64,000 nucleotides of DNA, taken from the NCBI RefSeq assembly GCF_030505615.1, contig NZ_CP129992.1:1550001-1614000 (forward strand). The letters are read 5' to 3'. The DNA is from Salinibaculum rarum. GTDB lineage: Archaea; Halobacteriota; Halobacteria; Halobacteriales; Haloarculaceae. The notes beneath the pieces are model-generated. The model made no database searches and had not been told where the DNA came from. It was given only the letters and a program-made list of their open reading frames with translations. Shown here piece by piece: positions 50,440-58,595 of the stretch; the stretch's first letter is position 1, and each line of letters starts with the position of its first letter. The translations under genes and the position numbers were made by a program.

Positions 50440-51186
50440 ATGCCAGCAGTTGAGACGACGGGCCTGACAAAGCGGTACGGCGACGTGGTTGCGCTCTCTG
50501 ACCTCTCGCTTTCTGTCGCCGATGGCGAACTGTTCGGCCTGCTCGGGCCGAACGGGTCGGGAAAGACGACCACTATCGAGATTCTGACCGGCCAGCGGGA
50601 ACCGACCGCGGGGACGGCGTCGGTTCTCGGCAAGGACCCGGTAACGGACCCGCTTTCGGTCCGCGAATCTATCGGTATCCTGCCCGAGCGCGAGGACCCG
50701 CCGAGTTTCCTCACGCCCCGCGAGTACCTCCAGTTTGTCGGCGACGTCCGGGAAATCGAGGACATCGACGACTGCATCGAGCGGTGGGCACGGAAACTGG
50801 AGTTCCAGGGCATCCTCGATACCATCTCGGGAGACCTCTCGGAAGGAGAGCGCCAGCGTGTGATGCTCTCGCAGGCGTTTCTCCACGAACCGGCGCTCGT
50901 CTTCATCGACGAACCGCTCGTGAACCTGGACCCACTGATGCAAGAGGAAGTCAAGACCCACCTCAAAGAGTACTGTGCCGACGGGAACACCCTCTTTCTC
51001 TCGACGCATTTCATGGCTGTCGCCGAGCAACTGTGTACGCAGGTCGGTATCATCGCCGACGGGGAACTCGTCACACAGCAGGACCTCAGCGATTTCGAGG
51101 AGGGCGAGTTACTGGATACGTTCGTCGACGAAGTTGGAGGGAGCGCCGGAACGCCGGGCCCGCCGGTCGGGGTGACCGACGAATGA
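50440..51186 (+). CDS. ABC transporter ATP-binding protein
   Basis: 248 residues. Walker A is GPNGSGKTTTIEIL, the signature is LSEGERQRV, and Walker B is LVFIDEPLVNLDP; the switch histidine is in LFLSTHF. Asn in the D-loop region (LVNLDP instead of SGLDP) is unusual. It pairs with the permease that begins 30 bases after its stop. The transported substrate is unknown. Confidence 0.93.
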   Translation: MPAVETTGLTKRYGDVVALSDLSLSVADGELFGLLGPNGSGKTTTIEILTGQREPTAGTASVLGKDPVTDPLSVRESIGILPEREDPPSFLTPREYLQFVGDVREIEDIDDCIERWARKLEFQGILDTISGDLSEGERQRVMLSQAFLHEPALVFIDEPLVNLDPLMQEEVKTHLKEYCADGNTLFLSTHFMAVAEQLCTQVGIIADGELVTQQDLSDFEEGELLDTFVDEVGGSAGTPGPPVGVTDE

Positions 51187-51216
51187 CCTGCTTTTGTCCT
51201 CTTTCCTTTGAGGGAA

Positions 51217-52632
51217 ATGGCCAGTAACACCTCGCTGTTCCGGTGGATGCTGCTCGAAGAGTATCGGCTCCATACGAAACTGTTCGGATCGACACGGTTT
51301 CTCGCCTTCCCGGTGTTCGTGGCGGCCATCGTCGGCGGTGGCGTCTACCTGCTCTCGCTGACGGGGACGTCGATGGGGGCCGTGGTCGCGGGATTGCACG
51401 CACTCGTCGTCTTCTTCGGGCTTCAGGTGGGGACGCTCGGACTCGTCGGCCGGGACGCGATGCGGGACGTGCTGGGAGACGTGACGCTGCTCGTGTTCTC
51501 CGCACGAACACTCCCCGTCTCGTGGGGGCGACTGCTCGCGACCTTCCTGGTGAAAGACCTGGTGTACTACGCCGCGTTTTTCCTGACGCCGCTGGTGGTC
51601 GGGTTCGTTCCAGTCGCGCTCGCTGGCGGACTCTCTCTCGGGCAGGTGGCGCTGCTCTGGGTGACGTTGCTGGGGACGTTCGCACTCGGTGCCGCAGGGA
51701 GTCTCGCGCTCGTCGGCCTGGGAACGCGAAACAGGGTCGCGCTCGTCGTAGTCGTCGTCGCGCTGGCACTGCTGGCGCTCTTTCGTACTGGTGACCTCGT
51801 CGCAGTGACGCCCTATGCAGTCTATCTCGACCCGTCGCCGGCGACTGCGGTGCTGGCACTCGGTCCGCTGGTGGTGGCTGCGGCGCTTGGACCACTGCTT
51901 TTCAAACCGGCGTCGGGTGGGTCGACACGGCGCGTTCGGACCGACCGCTATCGGGAACTTCAGCGGCTTCCGGGAATCGACGGGCTAACCGCGCGCCCGC
52001 TGTTGGAGGTGACGCGGTCAAGCGGGTCGGTCTGGAAAGTCGTCTTCTCGCTGGGCGTCCTCTTTGGCGTCGCTGCGCTGTTGCTCGACCGGGTGGCCGT
52101 GGCGACCGGCATCGACCCCTCCGCTGGGGTGGCGTTTGGCACGCTGCTCGGACTCGGGAGTTTCACGACGTTCAACTGGGTGACGCAGTTCGACGACCCA
52201 CAGGGGTATCTCCGCTACCCGACCGGGATGGACGCCGTCTTCGGGGCGAAGTTCCGGGCACACCTCGCCTTTGCAGTCCCGACCGGACTGGCCTATCTTG
52301 CGCTCGCCGCCGTCTGGTATCCCGTGGTCGAGTTGCTGGTCGGGGTGGTCGTCTTCCCGCTGGTGTCGGTGTACGTCTTCGGGTTGACTGCGTATCTGAC
52401 CGGGCTGTCTGCGAACGAACTGCTCTTCGATACGCCACTGTTTGCGGCCTTCGGTGCGGGGATGGCGCTGCTCGCTGTCCCGTTGCTCGTCGCGTCGCTT
52501 GCCGCTGGTGCCGCTCCACAGCTCGCACTCGGCGGGGCAGTCGCACTGTCAGCGGTGGCTGCCCTCGTCGGATACGCGCTCGTCGGCCGTGCAGGCCCGC
52601 GGTGGGACGAGAAAATGCGAACCGGTGAGTGA
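51217..52632 (+). CDS. ABC-2 type permease protein
   Basis: 471 residues from the ATG at 51217; a TTG three codons earlier is possible. About twelve hydrophobic segments are present, including FLAFPVFVAAIVGGGVYLL near the start. A central hydrophilic stretch (RRVRTDRYRELQRLPGIDGL) separates the two halves. No ABC-2 fingerprint is strong, but the topology and position after the ATPase support it. It is one large protein where the system at 41.6 kb has two permeases. Confidence 0.82.
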   Translation: MASNTSLFRWMLLEEYRLHTKLFGSTRFLAFPVFVAAIVGGGVYLLSLTGTSMGAVVAGLHALVVFFGLQVGTLGLVGRDAMRDVLGDVTLLVFSARTLPVSWGRLLATFLVKDLVYYAAFFLTPLVVGFVPVALAGGLSLGQVALLWVTLLGTFALGAAGSLALVGLGTRNRVALVVVVVALALLALFRTGDLVAVTPYAVYLDPSPATAVLALGPLVVAAALGPLLFKPASGGSTRRVRTDRYRELQRLPGIDGLTARPLLEVTRSSGSVWKVVFSLGVLFGVAALLLDRVAVATGIDPSAGVAFGTLLGLGSFTTFNWVTQFDDPQGYLRYPTGMDAVFGAKFRAHLAFAVPTGLAYLALAAVWYPVVELLVGVVVFPLVSVYVFGLTAYLTGLSANELLFDTPLFAAFGAGMALLAVPLLVASLAAGAAPQLALGGAVALSAVAALVGYALVGRAGPRWDEKMRTGE

Positions 52633-52735
52633 GCGGTTCAGAACTCCGGTGAGTCGACTGTTGGAATTGCCTATGTCTGGTCGCTGACTATCACCGACAG
52701 CGATTGTGGCGGAGTCTGATTCGACGTAGCAATGG

Positions 52736-52760
52736 GTTTACGTTGTACTATAACGCAAAC
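52736..52760 (+). promoter_or_regulatory. Candidate operator (inverted repeat) at the HAD phosphatase promoter
   Basis: GTTTACGTT (52736-52744) and AACGCAAAC (52752-52760) are 8-of-9 matching arms with a 7-base centre, 23-47 bases before the ATG at 52783. The centre and right arm include the TATA-like ACTATAAC. A repressor bound here would block the promoter. Confidence 0.5.
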
Positions 52761-52782
52761 GACAGCAACGACCGGCGGGATT

Positions 52783-53604
52783 ATGTCCGTCCCGGCCGAC
52801 CTGCAGGTGATGGGAATCAATGGAGCGGTCGTGGACCTCGATGGAACGGTCTATCGCGGCGGGACGGTGCTGGACGGTGCGAGCGACGGTGTCGAGCGGC
52901 TTCGCTCGGCCGGCCTGTCGCTGCTCTTTTTCTCGAACAATCCGACCAGAGACGGCAGTCGGTACGTAGACCACCTCGCCAATCTCGGCGTGGACGCAAA
53001 GCCGGGTGAAGCCTGCTCTTCGGGCGACGTCACGACCCGATACCTTCGTCGGAATCACGCCGACGAGGAGGTGTTGTTCGTCGGCTCCGACGGTCTCCGC
53101 GAGCAACTGGTTGCTGCGGACCTATCGCTGACTGAGGACCCCGGGGCCGCCGACGTGTTGCTCGGCTCGTGGACGCCGTCCTTCGGGTACCAGGACATGA
53201 ACGCCGCCCTCCAGGCTGTCGACGAGGAGACGACGTTTCTCGGCACGGACCCCGACCGGACGTTTCCGCGGGAAAATGGCGGTCTCGAACCCGGGTCGGG
53301 CGCGATTATCGAGTCGCTCGCTGCGACGGTCGGCCAGGCCCCTGACGCAATACTGGGCAAGCCCTCCGACCCGGCACTGTCGTTTGCGACCGACCGCCTC
53401 GGCGTCCCCGCCGGCGAGTGTCTGATAATCGGCGACCGACTCGACACCGACCTCGCGATGGGTGCCGGTGCTGGGATGACGACGGTGCTGGTCCTGACTG
53501 GCGTGACAGACCGCGCGGACGTCGCTGACAGCGAGGGACAGCCCGACTACATCGTCGACAGCCTCGGCGACATCGACGATGTGCTGGCGGCCATCGTCGA
53601 CTAG
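52783..53604 (+). CDS. HAD-family phosphatase, class IIA (NagD-like)
   Basis: 273 residues from the ATG at 52783; ATGs at 52732 and 52810 are alternatives, but the first would lie before the TATA-like element. The nucleophile motif is VVDLDGTVYRG, the threonine/serine motif is LLFFSNNPTRDG, Lys lies in AILGKPSDP, and the final acidic motif is IIGDRLDTDLAMGAG. The IIA cap sits between motifs 2 and 3. Relatives act on p-nitrophenyl phosphate, glycerol 1-phosphate, phosphoglycolate or nucleotides; specificity is not predictable here. Confidence 0.9.
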   Translation: MSVPADLQVMGINGAVVDLDGTVYRGGTVLDGASDGVERLRSAGLSLLFFSNNPTRDGSRYVDHLANLGVDAKPGEACSSGDVTTRYLRRNHADEEVLFVGSDGLREQLVAADLSLTEDPGAADVLLGSWTPSFGYQDMNAALQAVDEETTFLGTDPDRTFPRENGGLEPGSGAIIESLAATVGQAPDAILGKPSDPALSFATDRLGVPAGECLIIGDRLDTDLAMGAGAGMTTVLVLTGVTDRADVADSEGQPDYIVDSLGDIDDVLAAIVD

Positions 53605-53711
53605 AGAGGTGCTCGCGTCCTGTCTGATTTGTGACCTGATTGTCAACGCTCATAGACACTTTTGCTTGTGTGGGTCGTTAGCTAGTTCCGCGCATACAGC
53701 GCGTGATACCC

Positions 53712-54302
53712 ATGGGTAAGGACATCCTGATGATTGTCGGCGACTTCGGAGAGGATTTGGAGATAATGGTACCGTTTCAGGCCCTTCAGATGGTCGGCCA
53801 CGACGTCGACGCGGTCTGTCCGGACCGCGAGGCCGGGGAGGTCTGCAAGACAGCGATTCACGATTTCAGAGGCGACCAGACGTACCTCGAAGAGCGCGGC
53901 CACGACTTCGAGTTGAACGCGACGATGGCGGAGATAGACCCCGAAGACTACGACGCACTGGTCGTTCCGGGCGGGCGCGCACCGGAGTATCTGCGCACCT
54001 ACGACGCCGTCATCGACGCGGTCCAGCACTTCTTCGAGGCCGACAAACCGGTCGCCTCTATCTGTCACGGCCCACAGATTCTGGCTGCCGCCGGCGTCCT
54101 CGACGGATACGAGATGACGTCGTACCCTGCTGTCCAGGCCGAGTGTGAGGCCGCTGGCTGTTCGTGGGTCGACGGCGTCGTCCGCGACGGGAATCTTGTC
54201 ACCGGACAGGCCTGGCCGGACCATTCCGAATGGCTCGCGGAGTTTCTCGACTTGCTTGGGACGGACATCGAACACGGCGCAGTCGCTGCGGCCGACGACT
54301 GA
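53712..54302 (+). CDS. DJ-1/PfpI family protein
   Basis: 196 residues from the ATG at 53712; a GTG three codons earlier is in frame. The nucleophile elbow is SICHGPQIL with Cys118, and an acidic residue early in the chain (in FGEDLE) completes the usual Glu-Cys arrangement. Relatives act as deglycases, glyoxalases or, in the PfpI branch, proteases or chaperones. Cytosolic stress protection is the safest description. Confidence 0.9.
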   Translation: MGKDILMIVGDFGEDLEIMVPFQALQMVGHDVDAVCPDREAGEVCKTAIHDFRGDQTYLEERGHDFELNATMAEIDPEDYDALVVPGGRAPEYLRTYDAVIDAVQHFFEADKPVASICHGPQILAAAGVLDGYEMTSYPAVQAECEAAGCSWVDGVVRDGNLVTGQAWPDHSEWLAEFLDLLGTDIEHGAVAAADD

Positions 54303-54393
54303 GATACGCCGTCGGCCAGCGAATAAACTTCAAACAACCTGCAGTGTTTCTTAATCCGGTTGGTTTTTAGTACGTTCCCGTCGACAATCCTAT

Positions 54394-54645
54394 ATGGTCG
54401 ACAAAGAAGACCTGCGAGAGCAGTTCACCGATGCCTTCGAAGGAGCAGACTACCCTATCAACAGCCCGATGGACCTCGTGCCGGCCCTGCCGAGCGGTCC
54501 CTCGACGAAGTTCGAGTCGGGTGACTTTTCGATGACAGCGATGGAACTGAACACGAAACTCGGCAGTGGCGAGTTCCCCTACGAGGACGTGGAGTCGTTC
54601 GTCGACGACGTGTTGCGCCAGCTCGAAGAGCAGGACCTCGTCTGA
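54394..54645 (+). CDS. MTH865-like family protein
   Basis: 83 residues, an all-helical small soluble protein. The sequence FEGADYPINSPMDLVPALP, followed by LNTKLGSGEFPYEDVESFV, matches the MTH865 family of archaea. Function is unknown. A TTTTTAGTA element about 25 bases upstream is the likely promoter. The tRNA-Gln gene follows 45 bases after the stop. Confidence 0.82.
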   Translation: MVDKEDLREQFTDAFEGADYPINSPMDLVPALPSGPSTKFESGDFSMTAMELNTKLGSGEFPYEDVESFVDDVLRQLEEQDLV

Positions 54646-54690
54646 GCGTTACGTAACGGATATAAAGGCTGATTCCAAAGTCCCGGTTGC
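54646..54690 (+). promoter_or_regulatory. Promoter region of tRNA-Gln
   Basis: A perfect palindrome GTTACGTAAC (54648-54657) is followed by GATATAAAGG, a strong TATA box at 54658-54667. The TATA box ends 24 bases before the tRNA's first base. Confidence 0.65.
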
Positions 54691-54795
54691 AGTCCCGTGG
54701 TGTAGTGGCCAATCATAGTGGCCTTTGGATTGTGGTCGCCCGAACCGGCTGCGAGAAGACAGCCACTGACGGCAGTTCGAATCTGCCCGGGACTA
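54691..54795 (+). tRNA. tRNA-Gln (UUG) with a 32-base intron
   Basis: The 5' half is 54691-54728 and the 3' half 54761-54795, giving a 73-base mature tRNA. Acceptor stem AGTCCCG pairs with CGGGACT (discriminator A at 54795). The D-arm reads GTGTAGTGGCCAATCAT, as in haloarchaeal tRNA-Glu/Gln. The anticodon stem is GTGGC/GCCAC with loop CTTTGGA, so the anticodon is TTG (54725-54727). The T-arm is GGCAG-TTCGAAT-CTGCC. The intron (54729-54760) interrupts between positions 37 and 38, the standard archaeal site, consistent with a bulge-helix-bulge cut. Haloferax tRNA-Gln is known to contain an intron of similar length. No CCA is encoded. Confidence 0.93.
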
Positions 54796-54856
54796 TTTTG
54801 CGACGAGCAATTCGCGAGTCGCACGTATCCCCGGTAGGTCGAACCAGGGAACGGAG

Positions 54857-54890
54857 TGACTGCGGTCGAATCTGCTCGGGACTCTGTTGT
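54857..54890 (+). pseudogene. Degenerate copy of the tRNA-Gln 3' end
   Basis: Here TGACTGCGGTCGAATCTGC then TCGGGACTCTGTTG parallels 54767-54800 of the tRNA gene (T-loop, T-stem, acceptor 3' strand and the first downstream bases). The T-stem is damaged, and the 5' half is missing. About 60 bases separate the two. A tandem duplication or a relic of integration at the tRNA gene would both explain it. Confidence 0.6.
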
Positions 54891-54954
54891 ACCTTCATCG
54901 CCGTCTCTGGAGTGTCCCACTATCCTTTTGTCCGCACGCATGGTGCCAGGATGT

Positions 54955-55662
54955 ATGGGGTTGTCTGAGACGGTCAAGAAGAGTCTGATTGCGGGTATCG
55001 CGCTCATCGCGCCGCTCGTGGTCACGCTCGTCGCGGTTCGACTCATCTTCGGGTGGCTACGTGGCGTTCTCAATCCGATTATCGAGGAGACGGGGCTGGT
55101 CAGCCTCTCGGGCAACATCGAGATTCTGGCCGAACTGGGTGCGCTCGCGATTTTGCTGTTCGGGATTACGCTGCTCGGATATCTCGCCCAGCGAAGCGGT
55201 GGGTCGCGACTGTTCGACCTGTTCGATAGGCTCGTCGGCATCATCCCGATGGTGAGTGTCGTCTACAGTAGCGTCCGGCAGGTCTCTGACGCGCTCGTCA
55301 ACCGCGAATCGAAATACGAGAGCGTCGTCCTCATCGAGTACCCGCGGGAGGGGCTGTACGTCTTTGGCTTTGTCACCTCCGAGAGCCCGGGCGTGGTGAC
55401 CGACGCGCTGGGGCGGGACGCGTACAACGTCTACATCCCGAACAGTCCCAATCCGACCCAGGGGCGATTCATGCTGGTCCCGACCGACGAGGTCATCGAC
55501 ATCGACATGAGCGTGAGCCGGTCGGTCAGACTGCTCGTGACGACCGGTATCGCCGAAGACCCGGAGGAACTCGAACAGTTTCGCGAGGAGGTCAACGCAA
55601 AACTCGACGAGGAAGATATTTCCCTGGACGACGTGCAATCGACTGCGCGCGAGAACCTATAG
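54955..55662 (+). CDS. DUF502 family membrane protein
   Basis: 235 residues from the ATG at 54955 (MGLSETVKKSLIAG); upstream in-frame ATGs would run through the tRNA-like remnant. Two N-terminal transmembrane segments are visible (IAGIALIAPLVVTLVAVRLI, and ALAILLFGITLLGYL). A conserved DUF502 cytoplasmic part follows with VVYSSVRQVSDAL, VVLIEYPREGLYVFGFVT and PNPTQGRFMLVP. Function is unknown. Its stop overlaps the convergent GNAT gene by a few bases. Confidence 0.88.
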   Translation: MGLSETVKKSLIAGIALIAPLVVTLVAVRLIFGWLRGVLNPIIEETGLVSLSGNIEILAELGALAILLFGITLLGYLAQRSGGSRLFDLFDRLVGIIPMVSVVYSSVRQVSDALVNRESKYESVVLIEYPREGLYVFGFVTSESPGVVTDALGRDAYNVYIPNSPNPTQGRFMLVPTDEVIDIDMSVSRSVRLLVTTGIAEDPEELEQFREEVNAKLDEEDISLDDVQSTARENL

Positions 55663-56385
55663 GTAGGCGGCGTCCCAGCGGGTAGGCTTGCGCGCGTTGC
55701 CACACTCGTCACACTGGATGCGCCCCGACGCGTCCATGGCGTTGGCGAGCTGGTCGCACTTGCCACACCAGTAGCCGTAGATGTCCTCGGCGTCGCGTTC
55801 GGTGTAGACGATGTAGAAGGGGGCGATAGAGCCGGTCTCCTCGTTTTCGCGGTCGATGAACACCGTCTCGCCGTCGTCGAGTTCGACCGGCTCCATCCGC
55901 TCGGCCTCGACCTCGGCGTAGACGTTCTCGACGTAGGGGGTGCCGTCGATATCGACGGTCTCCTCGCCGATTTTCACGAGCCCGCGGTTCTCGTAGAAGG
56001 CGTTCCCGCCGGCGTTGTCCGCGAGCACTCGGCCACGGAGATTCCCGGCACCGATGCTCGCGAGATGGTTGCGCGTGGCTTTGAACAGGTCGAGGCCCAT
56101 GTCCTCGCCCCGGTAGTCGGGGTCGACGTGGAGCCAGAGAATCTCACCGGTGCTTTCGCCGGTGATGACGCTATCGGAGAAGGCGACGACCTGTCCTTTG
56201 TGTTCTGCGACGAGCAGCACCTTGTCGTCGTCTTCGAGCAGATTCCGCAGTCGGTTCTCGTCGTACCACTCCTCGATGGCCCCGATGATGGCCGTCGGGT
56301 CGAGCGAATAGGATGCCTGCATCGACCGCCGGGCGACGTCTCGAATAGCTGGCCTATCGTTGGCACGGGCTTCTCGAATCTCCAT
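55657..56385 (-). CDS. GNAT acetyltransferase fused to a DUF5816 zinc ribbon
   Basis: 242 residues from the ATG at 56385. The N-terminal 150 residues are a GNAT domain: MEIREARANDRPAIRDVAR at the start, the acetyl-CoA region LHVDPDYRGEDMGLDLF, and NAFYENRGLVKIG. The last 75 residues are a zinc ribbon domain with CGKC and CDEC pairs and a terminal WDAAYL. This domain matches the stand-alone protein encoded at 60.7 kb (DUF5816). The enzyme would acetylate a protein or small amine; the ribbon may bind the target. The promoter shares a 16-base stretch with that of the DUF7116 gene. Confidence 0.87.
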   Translation of the reverse strand: MEIREARANDRPAIRDVARRSMQASYSLDPTAIIGAIEEWYDENRLRNLLEDDDKVLLVAEHKGQVVAFSDSVITGESTGEILWLHVDPDYRGEDMGLDLFKATRNHLASIGAGNLRGRVLADNAGGNAFYENRGLVKIGEETVDIDGTPYVENVYAEVEAERMEPVELDDGETVFIDRENEETGSIAPFYIVYTERDAEDIYGYWCGKCDQLANAMDASGRIQCDECGNARKPTRWDAAYL

Positions 56386-56403
56386 GTCCCCCGATTCACA
56401 CCG

Positions 56404-56419
56404 ATGTGCAATAAACGTA
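56404..56419 (-). promoter_or_regulatory. Promoter of the GNAT-DUF5816 gene, shared motif
   Basis: On the minus strand TACGTTTATTGCACAT lies 19-34 bases before the ATG at 56385. It contains a TTTATT TATA box and matches the DUF7116 promoter at 60617-60632 in 15 of 16 positions. Confidence 0.6.
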
Positions 56420-56580
56420 CAGCACGCAAGTCTCCTACGACGGTGGTCACACTCACCTGCTCTGGTCACCCTCGCTGTGCCTATTTGTTGTCACACTGTC
56501 TCTTGTCGTAACGCTAAAGAGTCGAACAACCTTTTCTGCCCGTAAGATGAACAACGTTTGCTTCGTGCGGAGGTGGTGCT

Positions 56581-57258
56581 GTGGGTGTTGAGATACGCGA
56601 GTCGCCTGTCTCGGACGAGGAGTTTGCACAGATGGAGGAGTTCGTCCGGGATTATCTCGCTGCGAGTGTCGAAAACGAGACGGAGGGCGGCCGGATGCGG
56701 TGGTACCCGTGGCACTCCGCGGAGTACCGGTTTAACCACATCCGAAACGTCGTCGAACTCTCTGCGGACATCGCTCGCGAGGAGGGCGCAAACGTCGACG
56801 TGACGCGCGTCGCCGCGCTCTTTCACGACATCGCGAAACTGGAAGTCGAGCAGGACGCCCACGCCGAGGAGGGGGCACGCATCACACGGGAGTATCTGAC
56901 GACCCAGTGTGACTACCCCCAGTCGTTCGTCGACCAGGTGTGTCAGTCCGTCGCGGAACACTCCTACCAGGACGACCTCACTGACCTCGCCCTCGAGACG
57001 CAGTGTCTCGTCGAGGCGGACATCCTCGACAAGGTGGGCGCCAACGGCGCGGCGCTCATGCTGTTGCGGATGGGGTATGAGTCTCGGACCCACATGGACA
57101 GCGCGGAGATGGTTGGTCGGGTCCTCGAACGCGGTATCACCGCCAAAGAGCGGGTCAAGAGTACGACCGCACAGGACATCGCCCACCGTCGGCTCAAACG
57201 CGTCAAGTGGTTCCGCGAGTGGCTCGACGACGAAGTGGCCGCAATCGACCTAGAGTAG
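56581..57258 (+). CDS. HD-domain phosphohydrolase
   Basis: 225 residues from a GTG start. A GGAGGTG Shine-Dalgarno sequence at 56569-56575 sits five bases before it, and this decides the start. The HD metal site uses His in FNHIRNVVEL, the His-Asp pair in LFHDIAKLE, and Asp in EADILDKVGANGA. The layout suggests a metal-dependent phosphatase or phosphodiesterase acting on nucleotides, as in other archaeal HD proteins. Substrate unknown. It meets the LysE gene convergently with a 9-base overlap. Confidence 0.9.
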   Translation: MGVEIRESPVSDEEFAQMEEFVRDYLAASVENETEGGRMRWYPWHSAEYRFNHIRNVVELSADIAREEGANVDVTRVAALFHDIAKLEVEQDAHAEEGARITREYLTTQCDYPQSFVDQVCQSVAEHSYQDDLTDLALETQCLVEADILDKVGANGAALMLLRMGYESRTHMDSAEMVGRVLERGITAKERVKSTTAQDIAHRRLKRVKWFREWLDDEVAAIDLE

Positions 57259-57933
57259 CACCGTCGCGGCCGACCACAGGAAGGCGACGCCGAACCCGCC
57301 CAGCACCAGCGCGCTCGCGCCAGCGACGACCGGCGTTAGCTTCTCGAACCGGTCGCCGGCAGCGACGAGTCCGGCCGGAAAGCCCGTTACCCAGCAGACA
57401 ATGCCGCCGAAGAAGCCGACCACGAGCGCCGGGCTCCCGGTCTCGACGACGACCAGTCCCGCGAGCGTGTCCCCGACGTACTGCACCTCGGCGAGCAGGT
57501 CGTGTGTCCCCGGCGTCAACAGGCCGACGCCGACGGTCAGCCAGAACAGAATCTGGTAGGGGTTCGTCAGCGCCAGCACGAACGCTTTCCGGAAGCCCTT
57601 GCTCTCGCCGTCGGGGTCTCCCTTGGGAGTCAGCGTCGCCCGGACGCCTCGGGCCGCGTCCACGCCAAACCACAGCATCAGGACGCCACCGATACCGAAG
57701 AGCGCGCCCCGGAGTTGTGGCATCGACTCGACGACGGCGACGACACCGGCCAGCGACAGGACGAGAAAGCAGAGGTCCGCGACCATCGCCCCCAGGCCGG
57801 CAGTGACGCCCGCGCGCCACCCGCGGAGCACGCTCTCCTCGGCGATGATGGCGTTCATCGGGCCGGGTGGTGCCGCGAGTGCGAGGCCGAACACCGCACC
57901 TGCGAGCAGCGTCGTCAGCGTCTGGACTACCAT
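57250..57933 (-). CDS. LysE/RhtB-family exporter
   Basis: 227 residues with six transmembrane segments. The start has AGAVFGLALAAPPGPMNAII, the conserved glycine/proline-rich region of the LysE family. The central FVLALTNPYQILFW segment is also characteristic. It would export an amino acid or derivative. Its start overlaps the stop of the DUF2238-like gene by one base (TAATG), and that gene overlaps the one before by four, making a three-gene operon of membrane proteins. Confidence 0.9.
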   Translation of the reverse strand: MVVQTLTTLLAGAVFGLALAAPPGPMNAIIAEESVLRGWRAGVTAGLGAMVADLCFLVLSLAGVVAVVESMPQLRGALFGIGGVLMLWFGVDAARGVRATLTPKGDPDGESKGFRKAFVLALTNPYQILFWLTVGVGLLTPGTHDLLAEVQYVGDTLAGLVVVETGSPALVVGFFGGIVCWVTGFPAGLVAAGDRFEKLTPVVAGASALVLGGFGVAFLWSAATVLL

Positions 57934-58595
57934 TACTCAGGCGTGCGTGCTTCGAGCTGGTCGGCGATGTAGCCGGCGATGTCGTTGAGATGGACTGTGC
58001 CCCAGGTGGCGACGACGAGTGCGCCGACCGTGTCAAAGACCATATCCAGCATCGTGTCTTCGAGGCCGTGCTGGGTGAGCAAGGCGGTGTTGCCCTGCCA
58101 GCGGGCCAGTTCCCCGAGGCCGAACTCGATGACCTCCCAGATGACGCCAAAGGCGAGGACGAAAAGCAGGATGTAGACGAACATGAACTGGCGTGGCAGA
58201 TGGATGTCGGGAGAGTGTTCGTCCAGGGCGCGGGCCGTCGAGTAGCCGACGGCGGCAACCACCGACGCAGAGAGGGCGTGCGTGACGTGGTCGAACCACG
58301 GGAGCTGGCCGTAGAGGTTCTGCTCGGCGCCGGGTAGTCCGAGCACGCCGAAGGCGTGCAGGAATACGGCGCTCGTAATCCACAGCGTCAACGCGGGGTC
58401 CATCGGGATGTCGTAGTCTCGTTCCAGAATCGGCGGTATCTGGGTGGCGACGACGCCGACGAAGGCGTTGACGACGACGGTCGTACTCCCGCCCCAGATG
58501 CCGGCGAAGATGATGCCGACCAGTCCCAGTTCCATGGCGTAGGAGAGTTGCTTCTGGCGGCGTTTACTGATGCCGAGCCAGTCGCGGACTCTCAT
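57933..58595 (-). CDS. DUF2238-like membrane protein
   Basis: 220 residues with five or six transmembrane segments. Conserved charged residues sit inside or next to the membrane helices: PWFDHVTHALSAS, FGVIWEVIEFGLGEL and LEDTMLDMVFDTVGAL, a pattern of DUF2238 (YjdF-like) proteins. Such buried His/Glu/Asp residues hint at metal binding or an enzyme-like site. It is the middle gene of the operon. Function unknown. Confidence 0.8.
   Translation of the reverse strand: MRVRDWLGISKRRQKQLSYAMELGLVGIIFAGIWGGSTTVVVNAFVGVVATQIPPILERDYDIPMDPALTLWITSAVFLHAFGVLGLPGAEQNLYGQLPWFDHVTHALSASVVAAVGYSTARALDEHSPDIHLPRQFMFVYILLFVLAFGVIWEVIEFGLGELARWQGNTALLTQHGLEDTMLDMVFDTVGALVVATWGTVHLNDIAGYIADQLEARTPE

Noticed and set aside
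54796-54856. Second complete tRNA after tRNA-Gln
   Set aside because: Only the 3' half has a counterpart further on; there is no D-arm or anticodon arm, so it is listed as a remnant.
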